Source: Raineyella sp034933565 (GTDB lineage: Bacteria; Actinomycetota; Actinomycetes; Propionibacteriales; Propionibacteriaceae). Taken from it: a DNA stretch of 64,000 nt. The notes beneath the pieces were generated by a model that was given only the letters and a program-made list of their open reading frames with translations, had not been told where the DNA came from and did no database searches. The position numbers were made by a program, and so were the translations under genes. How positions within the stretch are numbered: position 1 is the first letter of the stretch; the number at the start of each line of letters is the position of its first letter. The stretch lies in contig NZ_JAYFNG010000003.1 of assembly GCF_034933565.1 (NCBI RefSeq), positions 9,117 to 73,116 on the forward strand, read 5' to 3'. Shown one piece after another: positions 1 through 9,113 of this stretch.

Positions 1-1360
1 CGAGCCTGGCCGACGACACCCGCTGATCGGTGTGCACCAGCTCCGCGGCACCGTTCCGGCCGAGGACGAGCCGCGGCCCGAACGCCGGGGTGGGGATGAG
101 GGAGGGCCGGTGCAGCACCCGGCCGAGCCGGGTCGCGAACGCCCCCGCGGTGACCGGCTGGGGGGCGACCGCATTGACCGTCCCGGACCAGGTCGGGTCC
201 AGGATCGCCCGGGCGTAGACCCGGGCCAGGTCGTCCAGACCGATCCAGCTCAGCACCGCCTGGGGCCGGGTGAGCCTGCCGCCGACCCCGGCCAGGTAGA
301 GCGGCAGCTGCAGCGCCAGCGCACCGGCCGCGGCGTCGAGGACGACCCCCGTACGCAGCGTCACCAGCCGTACGTCGGCGTCCCGGACCCGCTCGGCGGC
401 CGCCTCCCACTGCCGCACCACGTCGGCCAGGAAGTCGTGACCGGGGGTGGAGTCCTCGTCCAGCAGCTCACCCGGCCGCCTGGCCCCGTACACACCGATG
501 GCACTGGCCTGCACCAGGGCGGTGGGCCCCGCCCCGGCCCGGTGTGCGGCCACGATCGCCCTGGCGAGGGTCGTGGTCGCGTCGAGGCGTGACCACAGGA
601 TCTCGTGCTTCGCCGCCGCGGTGAAACGGCCCGCGATGCGGTGGCCGGACAGGTTCACCACCACCTCGACATCGGCGAGCTGCGCCGGATCGAGGTCCCC
701 CAGGGCCGGGGCCCAGGCGATCTCGTCCGCGGAGTGCGGCGGACGGCGGACCAGCCGGCGCACGGTGTGCCCGCCGGTGGTCAGCAGGGCGCACAGCTGG
801 GTGCCGACCGTGCCCGAGGCGCCCGAGACCGCGACCACGACCGGCGTACGTGACAGAGCGGCGTGCAGGGCCAGGTCGGCGCGCAGCTGCTCCTCGCGGA
901 AGCGGAACAGCCCCGCCAGGTGGTGGTGCATCCGGCTCTCGCCGATCGGGCCGGCCAGGGCGGCGGGCAGCTCGTACGTCACCCGGTCGGTGATCCGGGT
1001 GCCGCCCTCCTCGGCATCCTCGAAGAGGTGCTCGTGCCGCCAGCTGCGCAGCGGGCCGCTGACCTGCTCGTCGACGAAGAGCACCCCCTGCTCGTACGCC
1101 GTGTGCTCCACCAGCCAGTGCAGGCCGGGGGCCGACCGCACCGAGCTGGGCATGGTCCGGCCCGGCCACAGGGCAGTGAGGACGGGGGAGGAGATCCGCA
1201 GCAGACGGCGCGAGCCGGCCCGGATGCCGTCACTGGGGCCGTCGACCGTGACGATCGAGCCGGGTGGGCTGAGGCGGACGAAGGCGCCCGGGCGCTCGTG
1301 CCAGGCGAACACCTCGTCCCGGGGGTGCGGGTAGGTCGCGGTGTGCTCGAAGACGGTCAC
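1..1360 (-). CDS. TIGR01777-family NAD(P)-dependent epimerase with N-terminal SRPBCC domain (3' end cut by window)
   Basis: The visible 453 residues start at a GTG (1358-1360) preceded by AGAGAGG. Residues 1-165 resemble an SRPBCC/START-like ligand-binding fold. From about residue 172 a Rossmann NAD-dependent epimerase domain follows, with the nucleotide-binding Gly motif GASGTVG at 180-186. A later stretch (VQASAIGVYG) matches the family's conserved segment. This two-domain arrangement is known for actinobacterial TIGR01777 (YfcH/SulA-like) proteins, whose substrate is unknown. The frame is still open at base 1, so the C-terminal DUF1731 part lies mostly outside the window. No operon partner is visible; the next gene, also on the minus strand, lies about 95 bp upstream. 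Confidence 0.85.
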   Translation of the reverse strand, partial: MTVFEHTATYPHPRDEVFAWHERPGAFVRLSPPGSIVTVDGPSDGIRAGSRRLLRISSPVLTALWPGRTMPSSVRSAPGLHWLVEHTAYEQGVLFVDEQVSGPLRSWRHEHLFEDAEEGGTRITDRVTYELPAALAGPIGESRMHHHLAGLFRFREEQLRADLALHAALSRTPVVVAVSGASGTVGTQLCALLTTGGHTVRRLVRRPPHSADEIAWAPALGDLDPAQLADVEVVVNLSGHRIAGRFTAAAKHEILWSRLDATTTLARAIVAAHRAGAGPTALVQASAIGVYGARRPGELLDEDSTPGHDFLADVVRQWEAAAERVRDADVRLVTLRTGVVLDAAAGALALQLPLYLAGVGGRLTRPQAVLSWIGLDDLARVYARAILDPTWSGTVNAVAPQPVTAGAFATRLGRVLHRPSLIPTPAFGPRLVLGRNGAAELVHTDQRVSSARL

Positions 1361-1455
1361 GGGAGCCTCTCTGGTCCTGCCGGACCGGCGCCCGGCGGAA
1401 CATCTGTCCCCATCATGCGTCGCGGACCGCTGCCTCACCAGTACGCGGCCGGCCG

Positions 1456-1995
1456 TCAGAGCAGTGAGGCCTCCCAGTCGAGCAGCGTCTCCTTGAGGTC
1501 CTCCCGCCCGCCGTACCCGCCGAGGGACCCGTCGGCCATGATCACCCGGTGGACCGGGATGATCCACGAGATCGCGGTGGCCGCGCAGGCATTGGCCGCA
1601 GCACGGGCGCCGCGTGGCGCTCCGGCCGCGCGGGCCACCTCGCCGTAGCTGATCCGCTGGCCGTACCGGGTGGCCCGGATCACCTCCCAGCAGGCCCGGT
1701 GGAAGTCCGATCCGGGCTGGTCGACGTGCAGGTCGTCGTACGCGGTCCGGTCGCCGTCGAGGTGGGCGAGCACCGCGGAGCGTACGATCCCCGCGCCGTC
1801 GTCCCGGACCGGTGCAGCCCACTCGGGGCCGACCGCCCCGGCGGGGGAGCGGACGGGGCGGAGCAGGCCCGCCAACAGCTCCGGCGCCGGGGCGAAGCCG
1901 GCTGCTCGAACGACCGGGACCTCGTCGCCGGTCCACGCCACGACGAACCCGCCGAACGGCGTGGCGACCTCGGTCCAGCGGAGCCGTACGTCCAT
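1456..1995 (-). CDS. O6-alkylguanine-DNA alkyltransferase homologue lacking the acceptor cysteine
   Basis: This 179-residue protein has the full two-domain layout of Ogt/MGMT. An N-terminal ribonuclease-like part is followed by the DNA-binding part, with the conserved segments FHRACWEVIRATRYG, SYGEVARAAGAPRGAR and GSLGGYGG. In active enzymes the acceptor sits in PCHRV. Here residues 147-151 read PVHRV, so Val148 (codon GTC at 1552-1554) replaces the cysteine. Known alkyltransferase-like (ATL) proteins carry Trp or Ala at this place; they bind alkylated DNA and hand it to nucleotide excision repair. This gene is longer than a typical ATL, keeping the N-terminal domain. It is probably a damage-binding protein rather than a methyltransferase, or an inactive remnant. 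The reading frame is intact. Confidence 0.85.
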   Translation of the reverse strand: MDVRLRWTEVATPFGGFVVAWTGDEVPVVRAAGFAPAPELLAGLLRPVRSPAGAVGPEWAAPVRDDGAGIVRSAVLAHLDGDRTAYDDLHVDQPGSDFHRACWEVIRATRYGQRISYGEVARAAGAPRGARAAANACAATAISWIIPVHRVIMADGSLGGYGGREDLKETLLDWEASLL

Positions 1996-2019
1996 GCCGG
2001 CAGCCTAGTGCGGCGCCCT

Positions 2020-2069
2020 GCACAGACGTCGTCCCCCGGACCGGGTGGTCCGGGGGACGACATCTGTGC
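2020..2069 (-). terminator. Strong hairpin terminator downstream of the PTS gene
   Basis: A 22-bp stem (2020-2042 with 2047-2069) holds one mismatch and a 4-nt loop. It lies 38 bp beyond the stop of the minus-strand PTS gene and just before the start of the next minus-strand gene. There is no clear U tract. Confidence 0.6.
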
Positions 2070-2107
2070 GCAGGAGTGGGGTCACTCCTCGTGGTGAGGG
2101 GCGGGGG

Positions 2108-4198
2108 TCACTCCGCCGCGACGCCGACGGTGGCCGGCGCCGTCTCGTCGGTGGGTTCGGGGGCCTTCGCGTTGACGATGATCACCGGGGTGCCGATGGT
2201 CACCTCACCGGAGATGGCCTGCGCGATGGGGCCGAACTTCTTGCCGTTGGTGACCAGGACGGGGGTCACCAGCGAGTAGCCCTCCTCCTCGATGACCTTG
2301 CGGTCGAAGGTGACGAGCGGGGTGCCCGCCTCGACCCGGTCGCCGGTCTTCACCTTGACGTCGAAGCCGCGGCCCTCCATGTTGACCGTGTCGATGCCGA
2401 CGTGGATCAGCAGTTCGATGCCGCTGTCGAGCCGGATGCCGAAGGCGTGACCGGTCTCGTGGGCGACGAGGATCTTGCCGGGGGCGGGGGACACCACGGT
2501 GTCGCCGATGGGCAGGATGCCGACGCCCGCACCGACGGTGCCGCGGCTGAAGACCGGATCGGGGATCTGCTCCAGTGGCATCACGGTGCCGTCCAGCGGG
2601 GAGCCGATCTGGGTGATCGCACCGGGCCGCATGGCCGGCTTGATCGGGCGGCCACCGGCGGTGGCGGCCTCGACGGCCGGGGTCTGCACGGCAGCGGCCT
2701 CGACGGCGGCCTCGTGGATGGTCGCCTCGGCCTCACGGATCGCGGCGGCCTGGGCCTTCTGCTCAGGAGTCCGGTAGTCGGAGATGATCACCAGGATCAT
2801 CGCGGTGAAGAACGCGACACCGATCGACAGGGCGTACAGGCCGATGTTGTTGAAGGCGGGGATGGTCAGCAGCGAGGTGAAGACGAAGGCGCTGGTCTTC
2901 AGGCCGCCGCCGATACCGGTGATCAGGCCACCCAGGAAGCAGCCGACCAGCATGCGCGGGTAGATCCGCTTGTAGCGCAGGTGGATGCCGTACAGGGACG
3001 GCTCGGAGATGCCACCCAGCAGGCCGGCGGCGAGGGCACCGGTGGCGGTCTGGCGCATCATCTTGTCCTTGTCACGGATGGACAGGAAGAGGACACCGGC
3101 GGTGGCGCCGAAGCAGGCGAAGTTCCACGAACCCATCGGGCCCTGGATGAAGTCGTAGCCGAGGCTCTGGATGTTCAGCAGCATGATGGCGTTGATCGGC
3201 CAGTGCAGGCCCAGCGGCACCATGAAGGGGTACGCCAGCGGGATGACGATGGCGAAGATCAGCGGGGAGAAGTCGTTGATGGACTTCAGGACGTTGGCCA
3301 GACCGGCGCCGGCGTACACACCCAGCGGGCCGATCAGGAAGGCGGTCAGCGGGATCATGATCAGCATCGACAGGAACGGCACGAAGATCAGCTGGACGTT
3401 CTCGGGGATGATCTTGCGCAGCAGCTTGGTCAACGGGCCGAGGACCCCGGCCATCAGCAGCGGCGGGAACACCTGCGAGCTGTAGTTGAAGATCGTCAGC
3501 GGCAGGCCGAAGATCTGCACCACGTTGATGGTGCTGCCGGCGAACTGCATCTGGGTCGAGGCTTCCTTCAGGGCGGCGAAGCCCGGCAGCATCACGACGG
3601 CCATGATGGCGAAACCGACCCACGGGTCGGCGCCGACCTTCTTGCTGGCGTTGTAGGCCACCATCAGCGGCAGGAAGACGAACACGCACTGCCAGGCCAG
3701 GTTGACGAACTGCCACGACACCGGGAGCGTGGTGCGCGGGTCGGCCCAGTTGCCGATGACGCCCAAGGTGCTCATCAGTGACATGAAGGTGATGAAGAGC
3801 GAGGCGCCGAGCAGGGCGCCGATGGTCGGACGGAACGAGTCGGACAGGAACTCGAAGAAGGAGTCCAGCCAGGCGAACTTGCCGCGCGGACCCTTGGCGC
3901 GTTCCGCGGCCTTGACATCGGCGTCAGAGGTCTCGCCGGTGGAGACCTTCGCCATCTCGGGGAGCTTCTGGATGTCCTCGAACATCTGGGTCACGGCGCC
4001 GCCGATGACCACCTGGAAACGATCGCCGGTCTGCGGGACTGCCCCCATCACCGCCGGGATCGCCTCGACAGCCTTGGAATCGACCTTCGTGCCGTCCTTC
4101 AGCTGGAAGCGCAGGCGTGTTGCGCAGTGGGTGAAGCTCTGGATGTTCCCAGCGCCTCCCAAGCCCTTCACGATGTCGCTGGCTGGTGAACTCGCCAT
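2108..4198 (-). CDS. PTS beta-glucoside-type permease, fused EIIBCA
   Basis: A 696-residue sugar permease of the phosphotransferase system that imports and phosphorylates its sugar. The order is EIIB (residues 1 to about 85, phospho-Cys25 in FTHCATRLRF), EIIC (about 110-470, hydrophobic membrane segments) and EIIA (about 550-690, with HVGIDTV around His599 as the phospho-accepting site). This B-C-A order is that of BglF-type permeases, which carry beta-glucosides, sucrose or trehalose; the sugar cannot be told here. The start chosen is ATG at 4196-4198 behind AGAAAGAGAA. An in-frame ATG at 4291 would add 31 Arg/Lys/Ser-rich residues without homology. No BglG/LicT antiterminator gene or hydrolase lies next to it. 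Confidence 0.93.
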   Translation of the reverse strand: MASSPASDIVKGLGGAGNIQSFTHCATRLRFQLKDGTKVDSKAVEAIPAVMGAVPQTGDRFQVVIGGAVTQMFEDIQKLPEMAKVSTGETSDADVKAAERAKGPRGKFAWLDSFFEFLSDSFRPTIGALLGASLFITFMSLMSTLGVIGNWADPRTTLPVSWQFVNLAWQCVFVFLPLMVAYNASKKVGADPWVGFAIMAVVMLPGFAALKEASTQMQFAGSTINVVQIFGLPLTIFNYSSQVFPPLLMAGVLGPLTKLLRKIIPENVQLIFVPFLSMLIMIPLTAFLIGPLGVYAGAGLANVLKSINDFSPLIFAIVIPLAYPFMVPLGLHWPINAIMLLNIQSLGYDFIQGPMGSWNFACFGATAGVLFLSIRDKDKMMRQTATGALAAGLLGGISEPSLYGIHLRYKRIYPRMLVGCFLGGLITGIGGGLKTSAFVFTSLLTIPAFNNIGLYALSIGVAFFTAMILVIISDYRTPEQKAQAAAIREAEATIHEAAVEAAAVQTPAVEAATAGGRPIKPAMRPGAITQIGSPLDGTVMPLEQIPDPVFSRGTVGAGVGILPIGDTVVSPAPGKILVAHETGHAFGIRLDSGIELLIHVGIDTVNMEGRGFDVKVKTGDRVEAGTPLVTFDRKVIEEEGYSLVTPVLVTNGKKFGPIAQAISGEVTIGTPVIIVNAKAPEPTDETAPATVGVAAE

Positions 4199-4813
4199 CT
4201 GGGTTCTCTTTCTCGTGCGACCAGTGGAGCCGTCTTTGGATCCGCTCGTTCCCTGGGATCGGGTCTGACGTCGGTTCCATTGAACGAACACAATCCTAAC
4301 CCAGGGGGTCAGGGTGTGCTAGGGGTTCTGACGCATAGCTCTGCGTCGAAGCGGCGTGTCTGCAAGGATCCGAGTCTTTTTGTCCACTGTGGATGGAAAT
4401 CGGTCCGACCGATCTTTGCGTACGGAGGTCGAATGAATCTCAAGCAACGCGCCATCACTAGGTTCGACCGGCGGGGTTTTCGGTGGGGGAGTGTCGACCC
4501 TTCGATGGTCCTCCCCGCGGACGGGTGACGGACCATGTACTACGTATGACGAAGATCACGTTACAAGGGCGGTCTCCCCGGGTCCCTCCCGGGGGCGGAT
4601 CAGGGGTCTCCCGGGTCCGGGGCGGACAGCCGTCAGGCCCCGCCGGGGCCACCGGACGGGTACCAGGGGGCCAGGGGGCAGGGGAGCGGGGCGGGCAGGA
4701 GGGTCGTACGCCGCCGCTGGTGGCACGTCGGATCCCGGCGGCCGGGTGCGCGCCATGCCCCGGATTACCCTGGGGTCGGATCCGGCCGGGCGGCGGGACG
4801 GGGAGGGTGGACG
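4199..4813. other. Intergenic region between divergent PTS and patatin genes
   Basis: No convincing gene is seen in about 615 bp. The part next to the PTS gene (4280-4470) is richer in A/T and probably holds its promoter. It includes a perfect 6-bp inverted repeat GACGCA-N6-TGCGTC at 4330-4347, which could be an operator or a small antiterminator-like hairpin in the PTS leader. The rest (4560-4800) is very GC-rich low-complexity sequence. Short reading frames here lack start signals and homology. Confidence 0.4.
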
Positions 4814-5707
4814 ATGACCGAGACGATGACGAGCACTGTCACCGACACCGCGTTGATCTTCGAGGGTGGCGGCATGCGGGCCAGCTTCACCTCGGCGGCG
4901 GTGGTCGAGCTGCTGGCGGCGGGCATCCACGTCGACTGGGTCGGGGGCATCTCGGCCGGCGCCTCGAACACGGTGAACTACCTGACCCGGGACGCCGTAC
5001 GTGCCCGGACGTCCTTCGTCGAGTTCGCCGCGGATCCGCAGATGGGCAACGTCGGCACCTGGCTGCGCGGCAAGGGGCTGTTCAACGCCCGGTACATCTA
5101 CGAGGACAGCTGCTACCCGGGCCGGGCGCTGCCCTTCGATTTCGCCACCTACCGCGCCAACCCGGCGCGGATGGCGATCGGCTCGTTCCGGATGAGCGAC
5201 GGCGAGATGGTCTACTGGGGCAAGGACGACACCCCTGACCTGCCCTCGTTGATGCGCCGTGTCCGGGCCAGCTCGACGATGCCGGTGCTGATGCCTCCGG
5301 TCACCATCGACGGAGTCGACTACCTCGACGGTGCGCTGGGCCCGACCGGCGGCTTCGCCCTCGACGCCGCCCGCGCCGCCGGCTACCGGAAGTTCCTCGT
5401 CGTGCTGACCCGGCCACGGTCGTACGTGAAGCCCCAGCTGAAGAACGAACGGCTCTTCGGCCGCTGGTTCCGGCGGACCCCGGCCGTCGTCGATGCGTTG
5501 ATCCGGCGGCCCGCCCACTACAACAGCACGCGCGAGGAGCTGTTCGAGCTCGAGCGGGAGGGCCGGGCGATGCTCTTCGTCCCGGAGACCATGCCGGTCA
5601 CCAACGGGGAGCGCAACGTGGCCAAGCTGCGTGCGGCCCACGAGCAGGGGCTCGCCCAGGTGCGACGGGAACTGCCGGCCTGGCAGGAGTTCCTCGGCCT
5701 GGCCTGA
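4814..5707 (+). CDS. Patatin-like phospholipase family protein
   Basis: A 297-residue serine acyl hydrolase. The oxyanion-hole motif GGGMR is at 18-22, the nucleophile elbow GISAG at 45-49 gives Ser47, and the catalytic Asp lies in DGALG (Asp172). These three motifs define the patatin/RssA-like lipase family with its Ser-Asp dyad. Closest in type are bacterial patatin-like proteins of about 280-300 residues (YjjU-like), whose lipid substrates are unknown. It has no signal peptide, so it is probably cytoplasmic. The start is ATG behind GGAGGG (4800-4805). It is the only plus-strand gene here and converges on the VOC gene that follows. Confidence 0.9.
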   Translation: MTETMTSTVTDTALIFEGGGMRASFTSAAVVELLAAGIHVDWVGGISAGASNTVNYLTRDAVRARTSFVEFAADPQMGNVGTWLRGKGLFNARYIYEDSCYPGRALPFDFATYRANPARMAIGSFRMSDGEMVYWGKDDTPDLPSLMRRVRASSTMPVLMPPVTIDGVDYLDGALGPTGGFALDAARAAGYRKFLVVLTRPRSYVKPQLKNERLFGRWFRRTPAVVDALIRRPAHYNSTREELFELEREGRAMLFVPETMPVTNGERNVAKLRAAHEQGLAQVRRELPAWQEFLGLA

Positions 5708-5836
5708 CGTCGACCGGCCAGGATCCTCAGGCCGCGGGGGTCCCGGTCTGCCGGGGCTCAGGCTGCGGGGGTCCGGTCCGCTGGGGTCCCGGTCTGCCGG
5801 AGCCCCATGCTTCGGGCGGACCGTCTGCCCGCAGGC

Positions 5837-6241
5837 TCAGGCCGCGTTCGGATCGGGCTGGTGCAGTCCGAAGATGTTGCCCTCGGTGTCCTTGAAGTAG
5901 CCCTGCCAGGCCATGCCGGTGAGCGCGGTCTTCGGTGTGAGGGCCTCGCCGCCGTGCGCCAGGATCCGCTCGGCGTAGAGGTCGTAGTCCTCGCAGACCA
6001 TCGTCACGACATACGCGTTGACCGGCTGATCGTTCTCCGGGGCGCCGCCCCGGCGCGGCAGCAGCCCGCCGTCGATGCCGGCCGTGCCCGGTTCCCCGGT
6101 GGTGATCCCCCAGTAGATGCTGTCGGTCGTGCTCGACCAGTCGACGAAGGCCCAGCCGAAGACCTCGGTGTAGAAGGCCCTCGCCCGGTCGACGTCGTCG
6201 GCCTGGATCTCGAAGTGCATGGGGCGGACAGGACTGGCCAT
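5837..6241 (-). CDS. VOC family (glyoxalase/bleomycin-resistance fold) protein
   Basis: This 134-residue protein has the vicinal-oxygen-chelate fold. It opens with VRPMHFEIQADDVDRARAFY and ends with the typical YFKDTEGNIFGLHQPD segment. Proteins of this type (COG3324) are metal-dependent lyases or dioxygenases, or antibiotic-binding proteins; the substrate is unknown. The start ATG at 6239-6241 has AGGAG seven bases upstream. The open frame runs further upstream, but that extension is low-complexity and lacks a ribosome site. The 276 bp between this gene and the dehydrogenase upstream is GC-rich repeat-like sequence with no gene seen. Confidence 0.85.
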   Translation of the reverse strand: MASPVRPMHFEIQADDVDRARAFYTEVFGWAFVDWSSTTDSIYWGITTGEPGTAGIDGGLLPRRGGAPENDQPVNAYVVTMVCEDYDLYAERILAHGGEALTPKTALTGMAWQGYFKDTEGNIFGLHQPDPNAA

Positions 6242-6517
6242 GGTGACTCCTGCGGTGAGTCGGGTCCGAGGGGGCGTCTCGAGGGCAGGGGCGTACCCGG
6301 GGTGGGTGTGCCCGTGCTGCGGGCGGACCGCCCGTCGGACCCGGTCCGGCGGCCCTCCCGCGGACACCAGCCTGCCGCACGCCGGGGCCGACGCGCCAGA
6401 GCCTTGGGCCCGTACGCCCGGGGGCAGTGCGGTCGTCCCCGGCTCCGGCCGAGGTCGGCCCCAACCAGGTCAGCTCCGGCCAAGGCCGGCCCTGGACCGG
6501 GTCGGCCCCGGGCCGGG

Positions 6518-7210
6518 TCAGTTCTGGAGGCGCCGGGTGACGGGCCGGATGGCGATCTCCTCGACCGTCGCCTCCGGGGATGCGTCCACGGCCGTACGGA
6601 CGACCGCGGCGACGGAGTCGACCCGCAGGTGATCCTCGGGGTGGTAGTCCCGGCCGGCCTCCGCCTGGAGGTGGCGCTGCATGTCGGTGTCGACCCGGCC
6701 GGGGTAGATCGTCGTCACCCGGACACGTCCGCGCTCGTCCTCGCGCAGTCCGTCGGCGAGCGCCCGCCGGGCGAACTTGGACGCCGAGTACGCAGGGGAG
6801 CCGGTCACCCGGCGGCCCGCTCCGGAGTTGATCATGATCACCATGCCGCCGGCGGCGCGCAACGCGGGGAGCAGCAGGCGGGTGAGATCGGCGACGGCGA
6901 TGACGTTGAGCTCCATCACGTCGCGCCAGTCCGTACGGGTCAGGTCCTCCAGCTGCCGCGGCGCGTCGCGGCCGGCCGAGTGCACCAGGACGTCGAGCCG
7001 GTCGATCCCGCTGACCGCCGCGGCGGTGGAGGCCGCGTCGGTGAGGTCGGCCACGAACGGTTCCGCGGAGGGCAGCGCGGCGACCACCGGCGCGACCGCC
7101 TCGGCGGAGCGGCCGCCGATCAGCAGATGGTGGGTGTCGGCGAGCACGTCCGCGATGCCGCGGCCGATGCCTCGGCTGGCGCCGGTGATGAGGGCTACTG
7201 GGCGATCCAT
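6518..7210 (-). CDS. Short-chain dehydrogenase/reductase (SDR) family oxidoreductase
   Basis: A classical SDR of 230 residues. The cofactor motif GASRGIG is at residues 10-16, and the catalytic Ser129, Tyr141 and Lys145 fall in MINSGAG and YSASK. The protein is short for the family (usually about 250), but all core motifs are there. The Arg after the Gly motif suggests NADP preference; this is an inference. The start ATG at 7208-7210 was chosen because the dinucleotide fold begins directly after it. The substrate is unknown. Confidence 0.9.
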   Translation of the reverse strand: MDRPVALITGASRGIGRGIADVLADTHHLLIGGRSAEAVAPVVAALPSAEPFVADLTDAASTAAAVSGIDRLDVLVHSAGRDAPRQLEDLTRTDWRDVMELNVIAVADLTRLLLPALRAAGGMVIMINSGAGRRVTGSPAYSASKFARRALADGLREDERGRVRVTTIYPGRVDTDMQRHLQAEAGRDYHPEDHLRVDSVAAVVRTAVDASPEATVEEIAIRPVTRRLQN

Positions 7211-7348
7211 GCCGGGAACGCTACCTGTCGGCGGTGACGTCGGCACGCCGCGATGGAGGAGGATTCCTCGGAGCGGTCCGCGGCGTGCCGCAGACCGTCG
7301 TGCAGACCATCGTCGTGCCGACGCTCACCGTGCCGTGGGCCGGCCGGG

Positions 7349-8494
7349 TCAGCCGCCGTACGGGTAGCCCCGTCCCTGCGGGCCGCCCTCGCCGCCCGGA
7401 CCATCCTGGCCGCCCGGGTACGGACCGCCCGGGTAGGGACCACCGGGGTGCGGACCACCCGGGTAGGGACCACCGGGGTAGGGACCACCCGGCTGCCCGG
7501 GGCCCGCGTAGCCGGGGCCCCACTCCTGCGGGCTCGCAGGAACGGCCTCGAGACCCAGCCGGCGGCGCTGGTCGATGTAGAGCACCGTCGTGAAGAGCAC
7601 CAGGAACGGCCCGCTCAGCAGGGCGATCACTTCGCTGCCCACGGTGCTGATCAGGAAGAACGGTGCCAGGGAGGCGAGCTGGGCCAGCATGGCGCTCACG
7701 CTGTCGACCTCCTGCAGGCTCTGCATCCGCGGCAGCAGCATTCCCTGGCTGATGCCCGAGATGGCGCCGGCGGCGATGCCGACGAGGATGTTCGCCACCA
7801 GGAGGTAGCCGAAGATCCGCCAGAACGAGCCACGGCTGATGCGCCAGGAGCGACCCAGCGCGGCGATCGGGCCGTCGCCGTCGATCGCCAGCGTCTGCAG
7901 GACGAAGGCCCAGCGGATCTGCAGGAAGATGGCCACGACGATCAGAGCGATCGTCAGCACGACGACCAGGGCGCCCAGCCCCGAACTGCCGGTGTCGACG
8001 ATCGCCGTCGCCAGTCCGAAGAACACCGCGGCGATGACGAGGATCGCCACCGTCAGCAGCAGCACCAGCAGCACCGCCCGGCCGGCCAGGCCACGCGTAC
8101 GCCGCCACAGATCACCGACCGTGGAGGTGCGGCCGTCCTCGATGTCCCGGCCGGCGAGCGCGATCATGCCCTGGCACTTGACCTTCACCAGCGCGCTGAT
8201 GACGGAGATCGCGAGCAGCAGCACGATGCCGCCGACGAGCAACCCGATCGTGGTGGAGTCGAACGACGGCACACCGTCCGGCATGGAGCCGGCCAGCACA
8301 CGGATGACCGCGCCCACGATGAAGGCGATCGCGATGGCGGCGGTCACCAGCGAGACCAGGGTCGGGATCAGGGCGATGACGATCAGTTGGCCGAAGCGCC
8401 GCCCGTAGAACCGGAAGGCGGCGGTCAGCACGTCCCCCAGCGAGAGGGGGTGGGGAGGCAGACCCGAAGACGCAGGGAAGGCAGGGGTGGACAT
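7349..8494 (-). CDS. Multi-pass membrane protein with Pro-Gly-Tyr repeat tail
   Basis: A 381-residue protein with about six hydrophobic membrane segments between residues 30 and 310. These include long Leu/Val/Ile runs near 35-70, 85-110, 140-175 and 180-200. Its pattern (LSLGDVLTAAFRFYGRRF at the N terminus, WRISRGSFWRIFG in the middle) is that of the actinobacterial glycerophosphoryl-diester-phosphodiesterase membrane-domain family, whose role is unknown. The cytoplasmic tail is a Gly-Pro-Tyr repeat (GGPYPGG units) ending RGYPYGG. Such tails are common in actinobacterial membrane proteins. The start ATG at 8492-8494 follows AGGGG closely. Confidence 0.75.
   Translation of the reverse strand: MSTPAFPASSGLPPHPLSLGDVLTAAFRFYGRRFGQLIVIALIPTLVSLVTAAIAIAFIVGAVIRVLAGSMPDGVPSFDSTTIGLLVGGIVLLLAISVISALVKVKCQGMIALAGRDIEDGRTSTVGDLWRRTRGLAGRAVLLVLLLTVAILVIAAVFFGLATAIVDTGSSGLGALVVVLTIALIVVAIFLQIRWAFVLQTLAIDGDGPIAALGRSWRISRGSFWRIFGYLLVANILVGIAAGAISGISQGMLLPRMQSLQEVDSVSAMLAQLASLAPFFLISTVGSEVIALLSGPFLVLFTTVLYIDQRRRLGLEAVPASPQEWGPGYAGPGQPGGPYPGGPYPGGPHPGGPYPGGPYPGGQDGPGGEGGPQGRGYPYGG
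7415..7489 (-). repeat. 15-bp tandem repeat coding the PGGPY tail
   Basis: Five near-identical 15-bp units sit end to end inside the 3' end of the membrane-protein gene, each coding one P-G-G-P-Y/H unit. Because the period is a multiple of three, changes in copy number would keep the frame. Confidence 0.8.
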
Positions 8495-8663
8495 GCCCCT
8501 GAGCGTACGACGTCCGGGGCCGCCGTCGGGGGGAACCCCACCCGCAGCGGACAGCGGACGGATCCGGCCGCCACGGGCCCCGTACGCTTCCGTTCGTCTG
8601 CCGGGTGGGCCACTCTGGAAGGGATCGTCCCCACAGGGGGAACGCCCCGGAGGAGGGACCAGC

Positions 8664-9113
8664 GTGGCGAAGTCGGATGCTTCGAAGAAGCAGGCGGAGG
8701 AGGGCGGGAAGGTCGCCGGGGACGGCGGCGGGCGTCCGGTGCGGTGGATCCTCGAGCCGGAGGAGCACGACTACCCGGCCGCCGAGTCGTACCTGTCCCT
8801 ACTGACCGATCCGGATGTGGCGCGGCTGACCGTCGCCGCGATGCGGGAGGCGCAACCGGCCCACTTCAAGGCCAAGGACATCCTGCGGGCGGCCCGGCTG
8901 GAGCTGCTGTCCGACGTCAACCCGCACGTGGCGTCCGACCTGCGCAAGATCGCCGAGGGCAAGCCGCTCTCCCCGGTGCTGATGGTGCGCGGCGACCTGC
9001 CCGCCGGGCGCCCGGCCCAGATCGCCGACGGCTACCACCGGGTGTGCGCCAGCTACTGGACGGACGAGAACACCGACATCCCGGTCCGCATCGTCGATCC
9101 CGCCCGACCATGA
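8664..9113 (+). CDS. Hypothetical protein with a ParB-like DGYHRV motif
   Basis: A 149-residue soluble protein starting at GTG 8664 behind a perfect AGGAGGGA. Residues 1-25 are charged and low-complexity. The rest contains HFKAKDILRAARLELL and, near the end, IADGYHRVCASYW. The DGYHRV segment recalls the DGHHR motif of ParB/sulfiredoxin-fold domains, but no HTH is visible and the likeness is short. The function is unknown. Its stop overlaps the start of the antiporter gene (ATGA), so the two are translationally coupled and may act together. Confidence 0.7.
   Translation: MAKSDASKKQAEEGGKVAGDGGGRPVRWILEPEEHDYPAAESYLSLLTDPDVARLTVAAMREAQPAHFKAKDILRAARLELLSDVNPHVASDLRKIAEGKPLSPVLMVRGDLPAGRPAQIADGYHRVCASYWTDENTDIPVRIVDPARP

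Noticed and set aside
4309..4652. Small minus-strand frames between the PTS and patatin genes
   Set aside because: No ribosome site and no homology; they overlap the likely PTS promoter and leader.
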